From: Gracilimonas sp040882225
GTDB taxonomy: Bacteria > Bacteroidota > Rhodothermia > Balneolales > Balneolaceae
Assembly (NCBI GenBank): GCA_040882225.1
Contig: JBBEBR010000022.1
Span: 505,561-569,560 of the forward strand
Reading direction: 5' to 3'
DNA: 64,000 nucleotides
The notes below the pieces were generated by a model. That model made no database searches. It saw only the letters and a list, made by a program, of their open reading frames with translations, and was not told the DNA's origin. Of this stretch, positions 1 through 9,128 are shown one piece after another (position 1 is the first letter of the stretch; each line of letters starts with the position of its first letter). The translations under genes were made by a program, and so were the position numbers.

Positions 1-2
1 CC

Positions 3-2039
3 AATGCCAGAGAAATTTTCAGAACAGATTGGGATAACGGTAATTTTGGCGAAGGCCCGGTAGATATACTGTCTGATATCGGAACGGAATTGAGTTTTGA
101 TGCCCCTGAGCGAATTGGAACCGGATTACAATTCACTTTTCAGCCAACCAATATATCTACCTATCATATACAGGGAATGTTCAATGTTCAGAATCGGGAA
201 CGGCGCGTATATGCCATGTCTTACAATCCCAGGATGGAGAATTATACCGGTCAAACTCAAACAGGTTATCCCGATGGCGGCGGCGGCCCAAATGCGGCTA
301 ACCAAAGTACGATAGCTTATAACCCTCGTCTTGATGAATCCACCACACATCAGTATACAATTCAGGCTGGCGCAAGACACCGTTTAGAGAAGCTGGATGT
401 GGAATATTCTTTAGGATGGGGACATGGCCGATTTAATGACGATCAATATCGGATGGAGTTCGAGACTTTTTCCCGGCATGAATTTATTTTTGATTTAGAA
501 GATCGATGGAATCCTACAGTGGAAGTTGCCCCGTGGAGTGAAATTCCAAATTTCCCTCAGCCTAATCAGATGATTTTCCAGTCGATGGATCATCGTATCA
601 ACAGCAACATGGATAATGATTTACAAGGCAAAATTGATTTTGAAGTACCATATAGTTTGGGAGAAATAAAATTTGGATCAAGCGCCTCATTAACTTACAA
701 ACAGGGTGTGGGTGAACGTCTGGATAGGGAGTATAGCTCGCGCCTCGATGTTTCCACATTTCAGTTAATCGAAAATGGTACCTGGCAAATATTTGACAGA
801 GATCATTCCACATATCAGGTGCCGTGGCTTGTAGACATGCAGAAGGCAAAAGATTTCTACATCACACAAACTCCTCGTTTTACAACTGATTTGGAAGAGT
901 GGGCTTTGAGTACAGAAACTTCCCGTTATTATGCCAATGAAAATACATTTGCGAGTTATGCCATGGCAGAGTTGGAAGTTGCCTGGTTTAAGCTGCTGGG
1001 AGGATTGCGAATGGAACATACTTCGAATAGTTATTCTGGCCGTGAAGCTGAAATAAGTGATTCCGGGATTTTCAGGGGAGCAAATGACATAGAAAGCCAG
1101 AATGGATACACCAATTTTTTTCCGAATCTTCAGCTGGTTTTCGGCCTTAGCCAGCTTACCAATATCCGATTAGCTTATTCCCGTTCTATTGGAAGGCCGA
1201 GCTTCAATCAGTTGAATCCATATGTTATGAGAAACTATAACAATCAGACCATTCAGCAGGGAAATCCTAATCTGGACCCAATGCTGTCGAATAATTATGA
1301 TTTCATGTTTGAGCATTACTTCATGAACGTAGGTCAGCTTACATTTGGATTATTTTATAAAGACATGGAAGACTTTGTATTCTCATACTCAGAAAGAATT
1401 ACTGGTGATGAAAGTGAAGATGACGCAGAATTCGTAGGGTGGAGAAGAAGCGGATACCGCAATGGAGATCGGGCAACAGTATATGGCGTGGAATTTACCT
1501 GGCAGCAAAACTTAGAATTTCTTCCAGGTTTTTTAAGTAATCTCGGAACCTATTTCAACTATTCTTATGCGCAGTCAATTGCTGATTTAGGGCGTGGAAG
1601 GGAGCGAACAGAGCATGGACTTGCGAAATTGTTAGAAGCCTTAGGAAGGGATGTTAGTGAAGATTACAAGTATGTTACGCCGCTTTCCGGGCAAAGGCCA
1701 CATGTTATAAATGCGGGGCTTGATTATCAGCAAGGAGATTTTTCATCACAAATATCCTATCAGTGGGCGGCACCGTCCATTTCTTCGTATGGAAGTAACG
1801 ACAGGCAGTGGATAGCGCTCACCAATCAACCCGTTTATTTTGATCAATATAATGATGCGGCCCAAGAATTATCCTTTACAGCCCGATATTGGCTTTCAAG
1901 CAATTTTCAGGTGTGGATAGACATCTCCAATATTTTAAATCAAACAGAAGTGAACTATTACTATGACCGAGAATATTACCCCTCAACAACACGATTGAGA
2001 GGGAGAGAACTTAGTGCCGGAATTAGATACAGGCTTTAG
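3..2039 (+). CDS. TonB-dependent outer-membrane receptor, C-terminal part (runs off the left edge)
   Basis: The reading frame is open from base 3 with no start codon that makes sense (the first candidate is a TTG at 90), so the N-terminal signal, any carboxypeptidase-like domain and the plug lie outside the window. What remains is about 679 residues of amphipathic beta-barrel. It contains 'YSRSIGRPSFNQLNPY' followed by 'QGNPNLDP', a pair typical of TonB-dependent receptors of the FCB group, and ends in an aromatic-rich strand (GIRYRL). It should import a large substrate across the outer membrane with TonB energy. The substrate cannot be read from the sequence; the pectin genes nearby make an oligosaccharide possible, which is inference only. 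A secreted LRR protein follows 55 bp downstream on the same strand. Confidence 0.9.
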   Translation, partial: NAREIFRTDWDNGNFGEGPVDILSDIGTELSFDAPERIGTGLQFTFQPTNISTYHIQGMFNVQNRERRVYAMSYNPRMENYTGQTQTGYPDGGGGPNAANQSTIAYNPRLDESTTHQYTIQAGARHRLEKLDVEYSLGWGHGRFNDDQYRMEFETFSRHEFIFDLEDRWNPTVEVAPWSEIPNFPQPNQMIFQSMDHRINSNMDNDLQGKIDFEVPYSLGEIKFGSSASLTYKQGVGERLDREYSSRLDVSTFQLIENGTWQIFDRDHSTYQVPWLVDMQKAKDFYITQTPRFTTDLEEWALSTETSRYYANENTFASYAMAELEVAWFKLLGGLRMEHTSNSYSGREAEISDSGIFRGANDIESQNGYTNFFPNLQLVFGLSQLTNIRLAYSRSIGRPSFNQLNPYVMRNYNNQTIQQGNPNLDPMLSNNYDFMFEHYFMNVGQLTFGLFYKDMEDFVFSYSERITGDESEDDAEFVGWRRSGYRNGDRATVYGVEFTWQQNLEFLPGFLSNLGTYFNYSYAQSIADLGRGRERTEHGLAKLLEALGRDVSEDYKYVTPLSGQRPHVINAGLDYQQGDFSSQISYQWAAPSISSYGSNDRQWIALTNQPVYFDQYNDAAQELSFTARYWLSSNFQVWIDISNILNQTEVNYYYDREYYPSTTRLRGRELSAGIRYRL

Positions 2040-2094
2040 TTAAGAATATATTAATACAAGAACGTGCAGGAAATACTAATCTAAGAATTGAGAT

Positions 2095-4386
2095 ATGAAG
2101 AAAGCATTTACAAAAACAAATTTTAAGAAGGCATTGCAACCAGGGATATTTTCCGGGAAAAATGTACTTAATTATAGTTTCTCTATAATTATGGCATTAT
2201 TTCTTACGGTTTCTGTGAGCACAGATGTTGTAGCTCAGGAAGGAGAGCAAGTAAACGAACAGGACTCCCTTGCTTTAGTAGCATATTATCATTCTACCAA
2301 TGGTGATGAATGGGTGAATAATGCAGGCTGGCTAACAAGCGACCCTCTCTATTCTTGGGTGGGAATTGTACGCGTTGAAAATGTGAACGGAGAAGGTGAA
2401 CCCGAAGACTGGCGTGTTACCAGGGTGGATATGCCTCGAAATAATATGACCGTACCGGGTCCCATGCCTCCCGAGATAAAAGATCTTCAGTACATGCAGT
2501 GGTGGAAAGCGGATGTGAATCTGCATAGTGGAGAACTTCCTGTTGAAATTTCTGAAATGCCAAGGTTAGAGCGCCTTCTTATGCGTACTAACCTTTTTAC
2601 AGGAGATGTCGCATGGAGTGAGTTTGCTAAAATGCCATCTATGGAACAGTTCAGAATTCGTGATAATTATTTTACTGGAGAGTTACCTTCCGTTTTAGGT
2701 GGAAATGGTGAATGGTCTTCCTTAAGAAGATTATTTTTAGACGACAACCGGTTTACCGGGCAAATACCGGAAGTGCATGCTGATTTAACCACTTTGAATC
2801 AGGTCTATTTTAGTAATAACCAGCTTACAGGGCCCATACCGGATTGGTCGCAGTTAGAAGGAATGGAATATTATCGTATCTCTGGTAATGATCTTGATCC
2901 CGGCCCCATTCCAGAATGGATTTTTGATTCTTGGGGTGAAACTCTAATTCGATTTCAGATTCAAAATACAAACAGAACAGGATCACTCTCACCTAAAATT
3001 GCCCAAATGGAGGCTTTAGAACAGTTCGTAATTGGAGGCCTCGGAGATACAATTGGTGAAGGAGAATCGACAGCAGATATTCCGGATATGTCTTTTATGC
3101 CGAGCTTGAGACGTATCAATTTTTATGGTGGTGGTTGGAGCGGCCCACTTCCCGACTGGATTGGTGATGTAGTTTCTCTGGAAGATGTTCATTTCCAAAA
3201 CATGGATATAACCGGAACCATACCCGCTAATTTAGTAGCCGCTGATGGTATCGTTTCCGTACATCTTGAAGAGCTGAACCTTGAAGGAGGTTTGCCAGAA
3301 GCATGGGCTACAGCTACCAGCCTTCAGGAAATCACACTAATAGACAACGAAAATATGGAGGTAGGAGAGATTCCTCTCTGGATTGGAGCTAATCTTGGCT
3401 CATTAGATGTTCTGAGGCTTGCTAATGTTGGAGTAACAGGTGAGCTACCGAGCAATTTGGGCAACATTAATTTTGAATCTCTTAATCTCCGGGATAATCC
3501 GGAGCTTACCGGGCAGGTTCCATCTTGGTTTTCTCAACGAAATTATAGTCAGCTCGAAATTTCAAGAACAGGTTTAACTCTTAATGAAACTAATACCATT
3601 CCAGACTGGGTCGGTACTAAGAACAATCTATCCTATTTAGGATTAGGTGGACTTGGGTTGGAAGGTGAAATACCTGATTATTTTGGTGAAGGGCTTATCA
3701 GCGTAAACCTGAATGTTTTGGCTTTGGATGATAACAACCTAACGGGCGGAATCCCCTCATCGTTAGGGAATGTAATACGCATGGATTCCTTGAATCTTTC
3801 CAATAATAATTTGAGCGGCTCAATTCCTGAAAATCTTGCAAACGCGGGGCGGGTAACGGCCGATCTTAGTTTGTTAAGCGCCTTAATGCTTTCTAATAAC
3901 ATCGATCTCGAAGGCGATATTCCTTTAGCTTTTACAAACGCTGAATTTATGCGCGTACTGGAGTATGAAAATACCGGATTGTGCGAACCGCAAGATGGTT
4001 CTTACCAGGCTTGGTTAGATGGTATTCCTGATTTTGCCGCAGAGAGTTATCCAATCGCTTATTACAGTGTTAAAAATGAAAATATTTGTGGAGATGTTTC
4101 TAACGAATACAATGAAACGGTTCGTTCTTATCGCTTAAACCAAAATTATCCGAATCCTTTTAATCCTACTACAAGCATTTCATTTGAGATACCTGAAGCT
4201 TCAAACGTAAAACTGAATGTGTATAACATGCTCGGACAACGCGTTGCTACGTTAGTTGATGATATCAAAGTGGCAGGTGTTCATTCTATCAATTTTGATG
4301 CTTCAAATCTGTCAAGTGGCAGTTATATATATCGCTTGGAAGTGGGCGAGAAAGTGCTAACTCAATCAATGATGCTAATAAAATAA
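2095..4386 (+). CDS. Secreted leucine-rich-repeat protein with type IX secretion sorting domain
   Basis: 763 residues. A long basic N-terminus and hydrophobic segment end at about residue 48 (VVAQ|E), a signal peptide. Residues ~50-660 are LRRs of the plant-like kind, with repeated 'N.LTG.IP..LG' and 'LSNNNLSGSIPENL'. The last ~80 residues begin 'YRLNQNYPNPFNPTTSI' and end 'SGSYIYRLEVGEKVL', the classic type A C-terminal sorting domain for export by the type IX system and attachment at the surface. It probably binds a ligand (protein or glycan) outside the cell; which one is unknown. It sits just after the TonB receptor and is closed by a strong terminator, so the two may form one transcript. 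Confidence 0.88.
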   Translation: MKKAFTKTNFKKALQPGIFSGKNVLNYSFSIIMALFLTVSVSTDVVAQEGEQVNEQDSLALVAYYHSTNGDEWVNNAGWLTSDPLYSWVGIVRVENVNGEGEPEDWRVTRVDMPRNNMTVPGPMPPEIKDLQYMQWWKADVNLHSGELPVEISEMPRLERLLMRTNLFTGDVAWSEFAKMPSMEQFRIRDNYFTGELPSVLGGNGEWSSLRRLFLDDNRFTGQIPEVHADLTTLNQVYFSNNQLTGPIPDWSQLEGMEYYRISGNDLDPGPIPEWIFDSWGETLIRFQIQNTNRTGSLSPKIAQMEALEQFVIGGLGDTIGEGESTADIPDMSFMPSLRRINFYGGGWSGPLPDWIGDVVSLEDVHFQNMDITGTIPANLVAADGIVSVHLEELNLEGGLPEAWATATSLQEITLIDNENMEVGEIPLWIGANLGSLDVLRLANVGVTGELPSNLGNINFESLNLRDNPELTGQVPSWFSQRNYSQLEISRTGLTLNETNTIPDWVGTKNNLSYLGLGGLGLEGEIPDYFGEGLISVNLNVLALDDNNLTGGIPSSLGNVIRMDSLNLSNNNLSGSIPENLANAGRVTADLSLLSALMLSNNIDLEGDIPLAFTNAEFMRVLEYENTGLCEPQDGSYQAWLDGIPDFAAESYPIAYYSVKNENICGDVSNEYNETVRSYRLNQNYPNPFNPTTSISFEIPEASNVKLNVYNMLGQRVATLVDDIKVAGVHSINFDASNLSSGSYIYRLEVGEKVLTQSMMLIK

Positions 4387-4435
4387 AATGAGGTACCCGA
4401 AGATATCTCAACATTGATGAGATATGTTACTCCTA

Positions 4436-4473
4436 AAAACCCGTGTAGTTTTTCTTGTCTACACGGGTTTTTT
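4436..4473 (+). terminator. Rho-independent terminator after the LRR gene
   Basis: A perfect 13-bp stem (AAAACCCGTGTAG at 4436-4448 with CTACACGGGTTTT at 4459-4471) closes a 10-nt loop and ends in a run of T. It lies 50 bp after the LRR stop codon and ends the TonB receptor/LRR transcript. A weaker 8-bp hairpin (ATATCTCA/TGAGATAT, about 4403-4425) precedes it. Confidence 0.9.
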
Positions 4474-4525
4474 ATGTTGCTGAAATAAAAAATTCAGTTA
4501 TAATTGAATTTCAAATTAGATTAAT

Positions 4526-5464
4526 ATGAACGACATGATTAGAAAAAATCTGAAAACAAAACTGCTTTTATTGTTCGTCTTGTTTTTTTCTGGTAGTATC
4601 AAGCAAAGCAATCTACAAGAAGGCAGTATATATAGTTGGGGTAGCGATAGAGATAACTTAGTAAGTAATACTCCCGAAGAAAATAATTTCATCGATATTT
4701 CGGCAGGATATGGACACAGTATTGCCCTAAATAATGATGGATCAATTCTTACCTGGGGCTCAGATAGTGACGGTCAGGTTAGCGATACTCCAACCGAGAG
4801 CGAGTTCATTGATGTAGCCGCTGGCAGTAACCATAATATTGCTTTGAGAAAAAATGGCACTCTTGTCTACTGGGGATGGAATTATCAAATGAATGAAGAT
4901 TATTCCAGAGGAAATGTCCCCGCGAATGATAGCTTTATAGCTGTTTCGGCAGCTGGAAATCACAACCTGGCATTACATGAAAATGGAACAATAGCGGCAT
5001 GGGGCTGGGATGTTAATGGCGTGGTAAGTAAAACACCTAAAGGTGATGATTTCATTGCCATAGCTGCGGGGCCACATCACAATTTAGCTTTAAAAAAAGA
5101 TGGTACTGTTATAGCTTGGGGTGATGATATGATGGGCTCGGTAAATGATACTCCATCGGAGCCGGGCTTCGTTAAAATCGCCGCCGGCGCGCGTCATAGT
5201 TTAGCACTGCGAGAAGACGGTAGTATCGCAGCATGGGGATGGGATTTAAGAAAGGAAGTAAGTGAAACCCCAACAGAAAGTGGATTCAAAGACATATCTG
5301 TCGGTTACACACACAGTATTGCCCTGCGTGAAGATGGTTCTATTGCCGCTTGGGGTTGGGAGCGAAATGATGACGGACAAATCGGGAAAAAACCTCCTCA
5401 AGAAGGCTTCAGCCAAATCTCAGCAGGTTTCTTCCATAATCTTGCAATTCGAAAATCACCTTAA
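4526..5464 (+). CDS. RCC1-like seven-bladed beta-propeller protein, exported
   Basis: 312 residues. A hydrophobic N-terminus (LLLLFVLFFSG) suggests export. After it come seven repeats of about 40-45 residues, each with the RCC1-type pattern 'G(S/T)I..WG....G.V...P....F..I.AG..H..AL', for example 'GSILTWGSDSDGQVSDTP'. Seven repeats fit one propeller. No enzyme motif and no type IX sorting domain is visible. Bacterial RCC1-repeat proteins are usually extracellular or periplasmic binding scaffolds; the ligand is unknown. It has its own transcription unit after the terminator and converges with the GH28 gene, with only 4 bp between the two stop codons. Confidence 0.85.
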   Translation: MNDMIRKNLKTKLLLLFVLFFSGSIKQSNLQEGSIYSWGSDRDNLVSNTPEENNFIDISAGYGHSIALNNDGSILTWGSDSDGQVSDTPTESEFIDVAAGSNHNIALRKNGTLVYWGWNYQMNEDYSRGNVPANDSFIAVSAAGNHNLALHENGTIAAWGWDVNGVVSKTPKGDDFIAIAAGPHHNLALKKDGTVIAWGDDMMGSVNDTPSEPGFVKIAAGARHSLALREDGSIAAWGWDLRKEVSETPTESGFKDISVGYTHSIALREDGSIAAWGWERNDDGQIGKKPPQEGFSQISAGFFHNLAIRKSP

Positions 5465-5468
5465 CTCA

Positions 5469-7088
5469 TTACCAAGCCTGAACCGCTCTTTTTTTCTTAA
5501 CGATTTTATTCGTGAGGCCGTCTTCAAACTCAATTTGGTTGAGAGGGAAATCACTTGTGAAAATAGCCCCTGTATGCTGTCCGGTTAAAAGAAGAGGTGC
5601 TCCAGCGGCATTATCATTCAGAGTTACATTTTCAAGGGTTAGCTCGTATGTGTCTTCCACAATCATGGCGCGTTTTTCAGAATTTATTTCAACATTTTTT
5701 AGGATGAGATTTTTGGTGCGAACAATACGCGCACCTTCTTCCGAGTTGGCAACAACTATATTTTCCAGAGTCACGTTTTCCAGCCATTTTTCAGGCAACC
5801 CGATCAGCTCAATTGCTAATGGAACTCCATCAATATGAACATCGCTGATGTGAATATTGCGAACTGTTGGTGAAGGGCCGGTAGCTTCAGGGCCTGTGTA
5901 AAAGGTGTTAAAATTAATAGCCTGATACGTGATATTCTTCATTCGGATATCCCGGATAAAAATATTCTCAATCACATTTCCACGGCCTCTTTCGGTTTTG
6001 AAACGAATTCCACGGTCGCTGCCATCAAATAAAGCGTTATACACATAAACATTACGGATTCCGCCTGAAGTCTCACTTCCGAAAACAACACCTCCACTTC
6101 CTGTGCGTACTTTTCTTGCTTCAAAATTCCGAACCACCACGTTTTCGGTTGGGATGTTTATCTCCAGAGCTTCTTCATTCAATCCCGATTTCAAAACCAC
6201 GGCATCATCTCCGGTTTCAAAATGATTGTATTCTACCAAAACATCCTTAGAAGAATCAATTACCACACCATCGCCATTTGGGGCACGAAGGCTGTTTACA
6301 CTGATGTCTCGCACAATAATTCGTTCGCTGTAAATCAGGTGAATATTCCACATGGGCGAATCATTTAAAGTGATGCCTTCTACCAGAATGTCTTCCGAAT
6401 TCCAAAAAACCACAAAGCTCGGCCGCATTCCTTCCATTCCTGAACCTTTACCAAAATCGCGGCGAGAGAGAGGCACTTTTGTAGCCGTAGCTCTGGGTGG
6501 GGCACCATATTCTTCGAACCATTCCCACCAATGATCTCCCTGTGCATCCAAGACACCTTTTCCGGTGATGGCGACATTTTTCACTTCGTAAGCATAAATC
6601 ATAGGCGAATAATTATAAGCCTCCACGCCTTCATGCCGTTGCTGCACAACCGGCAGATAATCTTCCTTGTCCTCACTGAAATAAACAGTAGCACCATCAT
6701 TCAAATGTAGATTTATATGGCTCTTTAAATGGATGGGTCCCGTTAACCAATCGCCCTCAGGAATCACCACTTTTCCACCACCCGCTTCATGCGCCGCATC
6801 TATTGCACGATGAATTGCTTCCGTGTTTTTAAAATTATTCCCATCTATTTCCTGCGCACCAAAATCTCTGATATCAAAAGTATTATCAGGAAAGGTCTGG
6901 CGCTCTAAAACCGGCATAGGAAAGGGGGCGTTTATAGCTGCTATCTCTTGGGGAACATCCGTTATCTGAGCCGCAACTTCATTTGTGTTAACAGCAAACA
7001 TCCCTATAAAAAGTGCAACAAACACGAAGTATTGTAATTTTGAATTTGGTCTATTCTTTGAAGTAGGTATGAACATATTAATAAACAT
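5469..7088 (-). CDS. Glycoside hydrolase family 28 (polygalacturonase-type), secreted
   Basis: 539 residues with a signal peptide ending near residue 40 (EVAAQ). The right-handed beta-helix core carries GH28 landmarks: N271-G-D273 (family NTD), G-D294-D295 (family G/QDD), then 'GGVVFGSETSGG', and R362-x-K364 in 'DRGIRFKT' (family RIK). The three catalytic aspartates are kept, but the GHG motif reads GSG (residues 330-332), so the usual histidine is a serine. It should cleave galacturonan or a related pectic backbone outside the inner membrane. It is divergent from the PL2-like lyase and shares operator-like words with it and with uxaC. The start could also be the Met at residue 5. Confidence 0.88.
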   Translation of the reverse strand: MFINMFIPTSKNRPNSKLQYFVFVALFIGMFAVNTNEVAAQITDVPQEIAAINAPFPMPVLERQTFPDNTFDIRDFGAQEIDGNNFKNTEAIHRAIDAAHEAGGGKVVIPEGDWLTGPIHLKSHINLHLNDGATVYFSEDKEDYLPVVQQRHEGVEAYNYSPMIYAYEVKNVAITGKGVLDAQGDHWWEWFEEYGAPPRATATKVPLSRRDFGKGSGMEGMRPSFVVFWNSEDILVEGITLNDSPMWNIHLIYSERIIVRDISVNSLRAPNGDGVVIDSSKDVLVEYNHFETGDDAVVLKSGLNEEALEINIPTENVVVRNFEARKVRTGSGGVVFGSETSGGIRNVYVYNALFDGSDRGIRFKTERGRGNVIENIFIRDIRMKNITYQAINFNTFYTGPEATGPSPTVRNIHISDVHIDGVPLAIELIGLPEKWLENVTLENIVVANSEEGARIVRTKNLILKNVEINSEKRAMIVEDTYELTLENVTLNDNAAGAPLLLTGQHTGAIFTSDFPLNQIEFEDGLTNKIVKKKRAVQAW

Positions 7089-7113
7089 AAAATTGAATGT
7101 GGTTAAAAGAAAA

Positions 7114-7126
7114 AAGCGCTTTCATT
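7114..7126. promoter_or_regulatory. LacI-type operator-like palindrome upstream of GH28
   Basis: AAGCGCTTTCATT, inside the 10-bp palindrome AAAGCGCTTT (7113-7122), lies 26 bp before the GH28 start codon. It resembles LacI/CcpA-family operators. Twelve of 13 bases recur at 9094-9106 before uxaC. Binding by the LacI-family regulator encoded at 10670 is inferred. Confidence 0.5.
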
Positions 7127-7184
7127 CTTATATACATGCACAGTCTACCAGTTGTTTTTTCATCAACTAACAAGAAAATATTAG

Positions 7185-7194
7185 TACTTAAGTA
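7185..7194. promoter_or_regulatory. Palindrome TACTTAAGTA between GH28 and the lyase gene
   Basis: A perfect 10-bp palindrome in the divergent intergenic region, repeated exactly at 9041-9050 upstream of uxaC. The co-occurrence with the two other shared words suggests a regulator site. Confidence 0.45.
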
Positions 7195-7212
7195 GAAATA
7201 AACATGTTTAAG

Positions 7213-7223
7213 TTACCGGTTAA
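7213..7223. promoter_or_regulatory. CCGG-centred operator-like site before the lyase gene
   Basis: TTACCGGTTAA. Its reverse complement TTAACCGGTAA occurs exactly at 9060-9070 upstream of uxaC. The ACCGGT core is typical of LacI-family operators. It lies 80 bp before the lyase start, next to the AT-rich stretch TAATATAATTATATTAA. Confidence 0.5.
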
Positions 7224-7260
7224 TATAATTATATTAACCACTCTTACAAACCATATTTAG

Positions 7261-7273
7261 AATGTAATACATT
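7261..7273. repeat. Small inverted repeat in the lyase leader
   Basis: AATGTA-A-TACATT, perfect 6-bp arms around one base, 30 bp before the lyase start codon. It may be a further protein-binding site; it is not repeated before uxaC. Confidence 0.25.
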
Positions 7274-7302
7274 ACCTCAAACTAAAGCAGCTACTAAATA
7301 AT

Positions 7303-9012
7303 ATGTTTCAAAAACCACATATTCTAACAGCATCAGGTTTCTTAGTTTTACTCTTGATTTTTTTGATGGTTGGATGTGCAGTCCCTCAAAATGAAAACAC
7401 AAATAATTCTCCTTATTTAGCAGCTGTCCATACTTTTGCTGACAATGTTCTTGAAAACGGCCACGATGAATATGGTGAAATTCACTCCCCGCTTTTTGTG
7501 GATGGAATCAACGTTGAAACAGGCGAACCCGTAAGGTGGAATTCGGGAGATGAATCCTGGATTATCTCAAACTTTGCAAGTCAGCAAAACCTGATGCGGG
7601 TTTTGACAGGATTAAGTGCTCTCACCCATGAAGAAAAGTATCGGAAAGCAGCGGAAGAGGCAGCGAATTACATGTTCGAAAACCACACAGATTCTCAGGG
7701 ATTATTGTATTGGGGAGGGCATCAGTTCGTAGACCTTCAAACTATGGAAAATCAATTTGAGGGAAGGCCTCACGAGCTTAAGACAAATTTTCCTTACTAC
7801 GAATTTTTGTGGGAAGTAAATCCCGAAGCCACACGACGAATGTTGAAAGCTATTTGGAACGCTCATATCCTGGAATGGGGAGTTTTGGATTTGAATCGCC
7901 ATGGCGAGTATGACCTGGAGATGGGAAAGTTGTGGGATCATGAATATGAGCAGCCTGAGCCATTTTTTGAAGGGCAGGGGCTTACCTTCATAAACGCAGG
8001 AACGGATATGATTGACGCGGCGCTAAATTTATATGCTTTGGATGGAGATGAGGGAGCCAAAGTGTGGGGTACGCGGCTTTTTGAGCAGTATGTCAGAGCC
8101 AGGCACCCGGAAACGGGTTTAGGTGTTTATCAATATAGTCAGCCACAACGGTCAGAAACGCCTCCTGATGGCCCGCTCACCGGGGAACTTACCTTTTCTA
8201 AGTATGGAGACAGAGCAGCAAATCAGTTCGGAGAAGTATATGGTGAAATTGCGCTTGAGGGGAATGTTTTATTTGGGGGAAGAATGCAAACTCTCTATGG
8301 GCAAAGTCCGGTGCTGCTGCTGCATTTATCCGAAAAAATCGATGGCACAGAGGTAAGTGAATATCTGTTGCAAAATACCTTGAACAGCCTGCAAGCTTAC
8401 GCCAACTATGGTTATGTGGCTAAAGAAAATATTTTCCGGCCAATGTGGGCAGACGGTACAGATTTAACCGGAAAAACTTATCCGCGAACAGGATATTATG
8501 GTCCGGAAGGGAGGGAATTTGATTCCGTTGAACCTGATGGAGCGATGTTATTAGCATACACCAAAGCAGTGAAGCTTTCGGGGGGTGATTCAATTTTATG
8601 GAATGTAGTAAGGCATATTTTTAAAAGTGAAGATCTCGGCGATCCCGGTGCAGAATTCGAATTAGAACCTTCACTCAACCTTGAAACCGGAGAAGAAGAT
8701 CCCACAGTTTTGGTTTCGGTGCTTGAACTTTTTGAAGCTACGGGGAATCCACAGTTCCTGGAATTAGCAGAAAGAATAGGTGATAACATTCTGGAAGAAC
8801 GATTTTTTGATGGATATTTTCAACCATCTGATGATCATGTCTACACCAGGTTTGATACTCCTGAACCACTTGTGCTTTTAATGTTGGAGGCTGCCCGTCA
8901 GGGGCGGTATAAAATCGTGGCTCCTTATTTAACGGGTGAAGGTTCTACCGACGGTGAACCAGATGTAGGGGGGCGCCCAACCGATGAATTATTTTACGAA
9001 GAAACTAATTAA
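7303..9012 (+). CDS. Pectate lyase, PL2-like, lipoprotein
   Basis: 569 residues. The N-terminus has a hydrophobic run and lipobox 'LMVGC' (Cys25), so a lipid-anchored protein is expected. The rest is helical, as in the (alpha/alpha)7 barrel of polysaccharide lyase family 2. Candidate site residues match the spacing I recall for Yersinia YePL2A (metal ligands His109, Glu130, His172; catalytic Arg171): here His140, Glu158 in 'RPHELK', and the pair Arg199-His200 in 'LNRHGEYD', the Arg lying 41 residues after the Glu in both. It would split (oligo)galacturonate by beta-elimination in the periplasm, complementing the secreted GH28. It is divergent from GH28, followed 116 bp later by uxaC. Confidence 0.75.
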   Translation: MFQKPHILTASGFLVLLLIFLMVGCAVPQNENTNNSPYLAAVHTFADNVLENGHDEYGEIHSPLFVDGINVETGEPVRWNSGDESWIISNFASQQNLMRVLTGLSALTHEEKYRKAAEEAANYMFENHTDSQGLLYWGGHQFVDLQTMENQFEGRPHELKTNFPYYEFLWEVNPEATRRMLKAIWNAHILEWGVLDLNRHGEYDLEMGKLWDHEYEQPEPFFEGQGLTFINAGTDMIDAALNLYALDGDEGAKVWGTRLFEQYVRARHPETGLGVYQYSQPQRSETPPDGPLTGELTFSKYGDRAANQFGEVYGEIALEGNVLFGGRMQTLYGQSPVLLLHLSEKIDGTEVSEYLLQNTLNSLQAYANYGYVAKENIFRPMWADGTDLTGKTYPRTGYYGPEGREFDSVEPDGAMLLAYTKAVKLSGGDSILWNVVRHIFKSEDLGDPGAEFELEPSLNLETGEEDPTVLVSVLELFEATGNPQFLELAERIGDNILEERFFDGYFQPSDDHVYTRFDTPEPLVLLMLEAARQGRYKIVAPYLTGEGSTDGEPDVGGRPTDELFYEETN

Positions 9013-9040
9013 TTCACTCGTTTTCTTGACCGTTTTAGAT

Positions 9041-9050
9041 TACTTAAGTA
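9041..9050. promoter_or_regulatory. Palindrome TACTTAAGTA before uxaC
   Basis: Identical to the palindrome at 7185-7194; first of three shared words in the 116-bp gap between the lyase gene and uxaC. Confidence 0.45.
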
Positions 9051-9059
9051 CATTTATAC

Positions 9060-9070
9060 TTAACCGGTAA
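9060..9070. promoter_or_regulatory. TTAACCGGTAA operator-like site before uxaC
   Basis: Exact reverse-complement match to 7213-7223. It lies 59 bp before the uxaC start codon and suggests uxaC begins its own transcription unit under the same regulator as the pectinases. Confidence 0.5.
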
Positions 9071-9093
9071 ATATTTTAATTACACAATACCAT

Positions 9094-9106
9094 AAGCGCT
9101 TCCATT
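9094..9106. promoter_or_regulatory. AAGCGCTTCCATT operator-like site before uxaC
   Basis: Twelve of 13 bases equal the site before GH28 (7114-7126). It lies 22 bp before the uxaC start codon, almost the same distance as the site before GH28 (26 bp), so both could act as roadblock or promoter-overlapping operators. Confidence 0.5.
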
Positions 9107-9128
9107 TCAATTGGGCAAATAAGGCATT

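Noticed and set aside
90..92. TTG as start of the TonB-dependent receptor
   Set aside because: The frame is open to the window edge and a receptor lacking signal and plug is implausible; it is a truncated gene.
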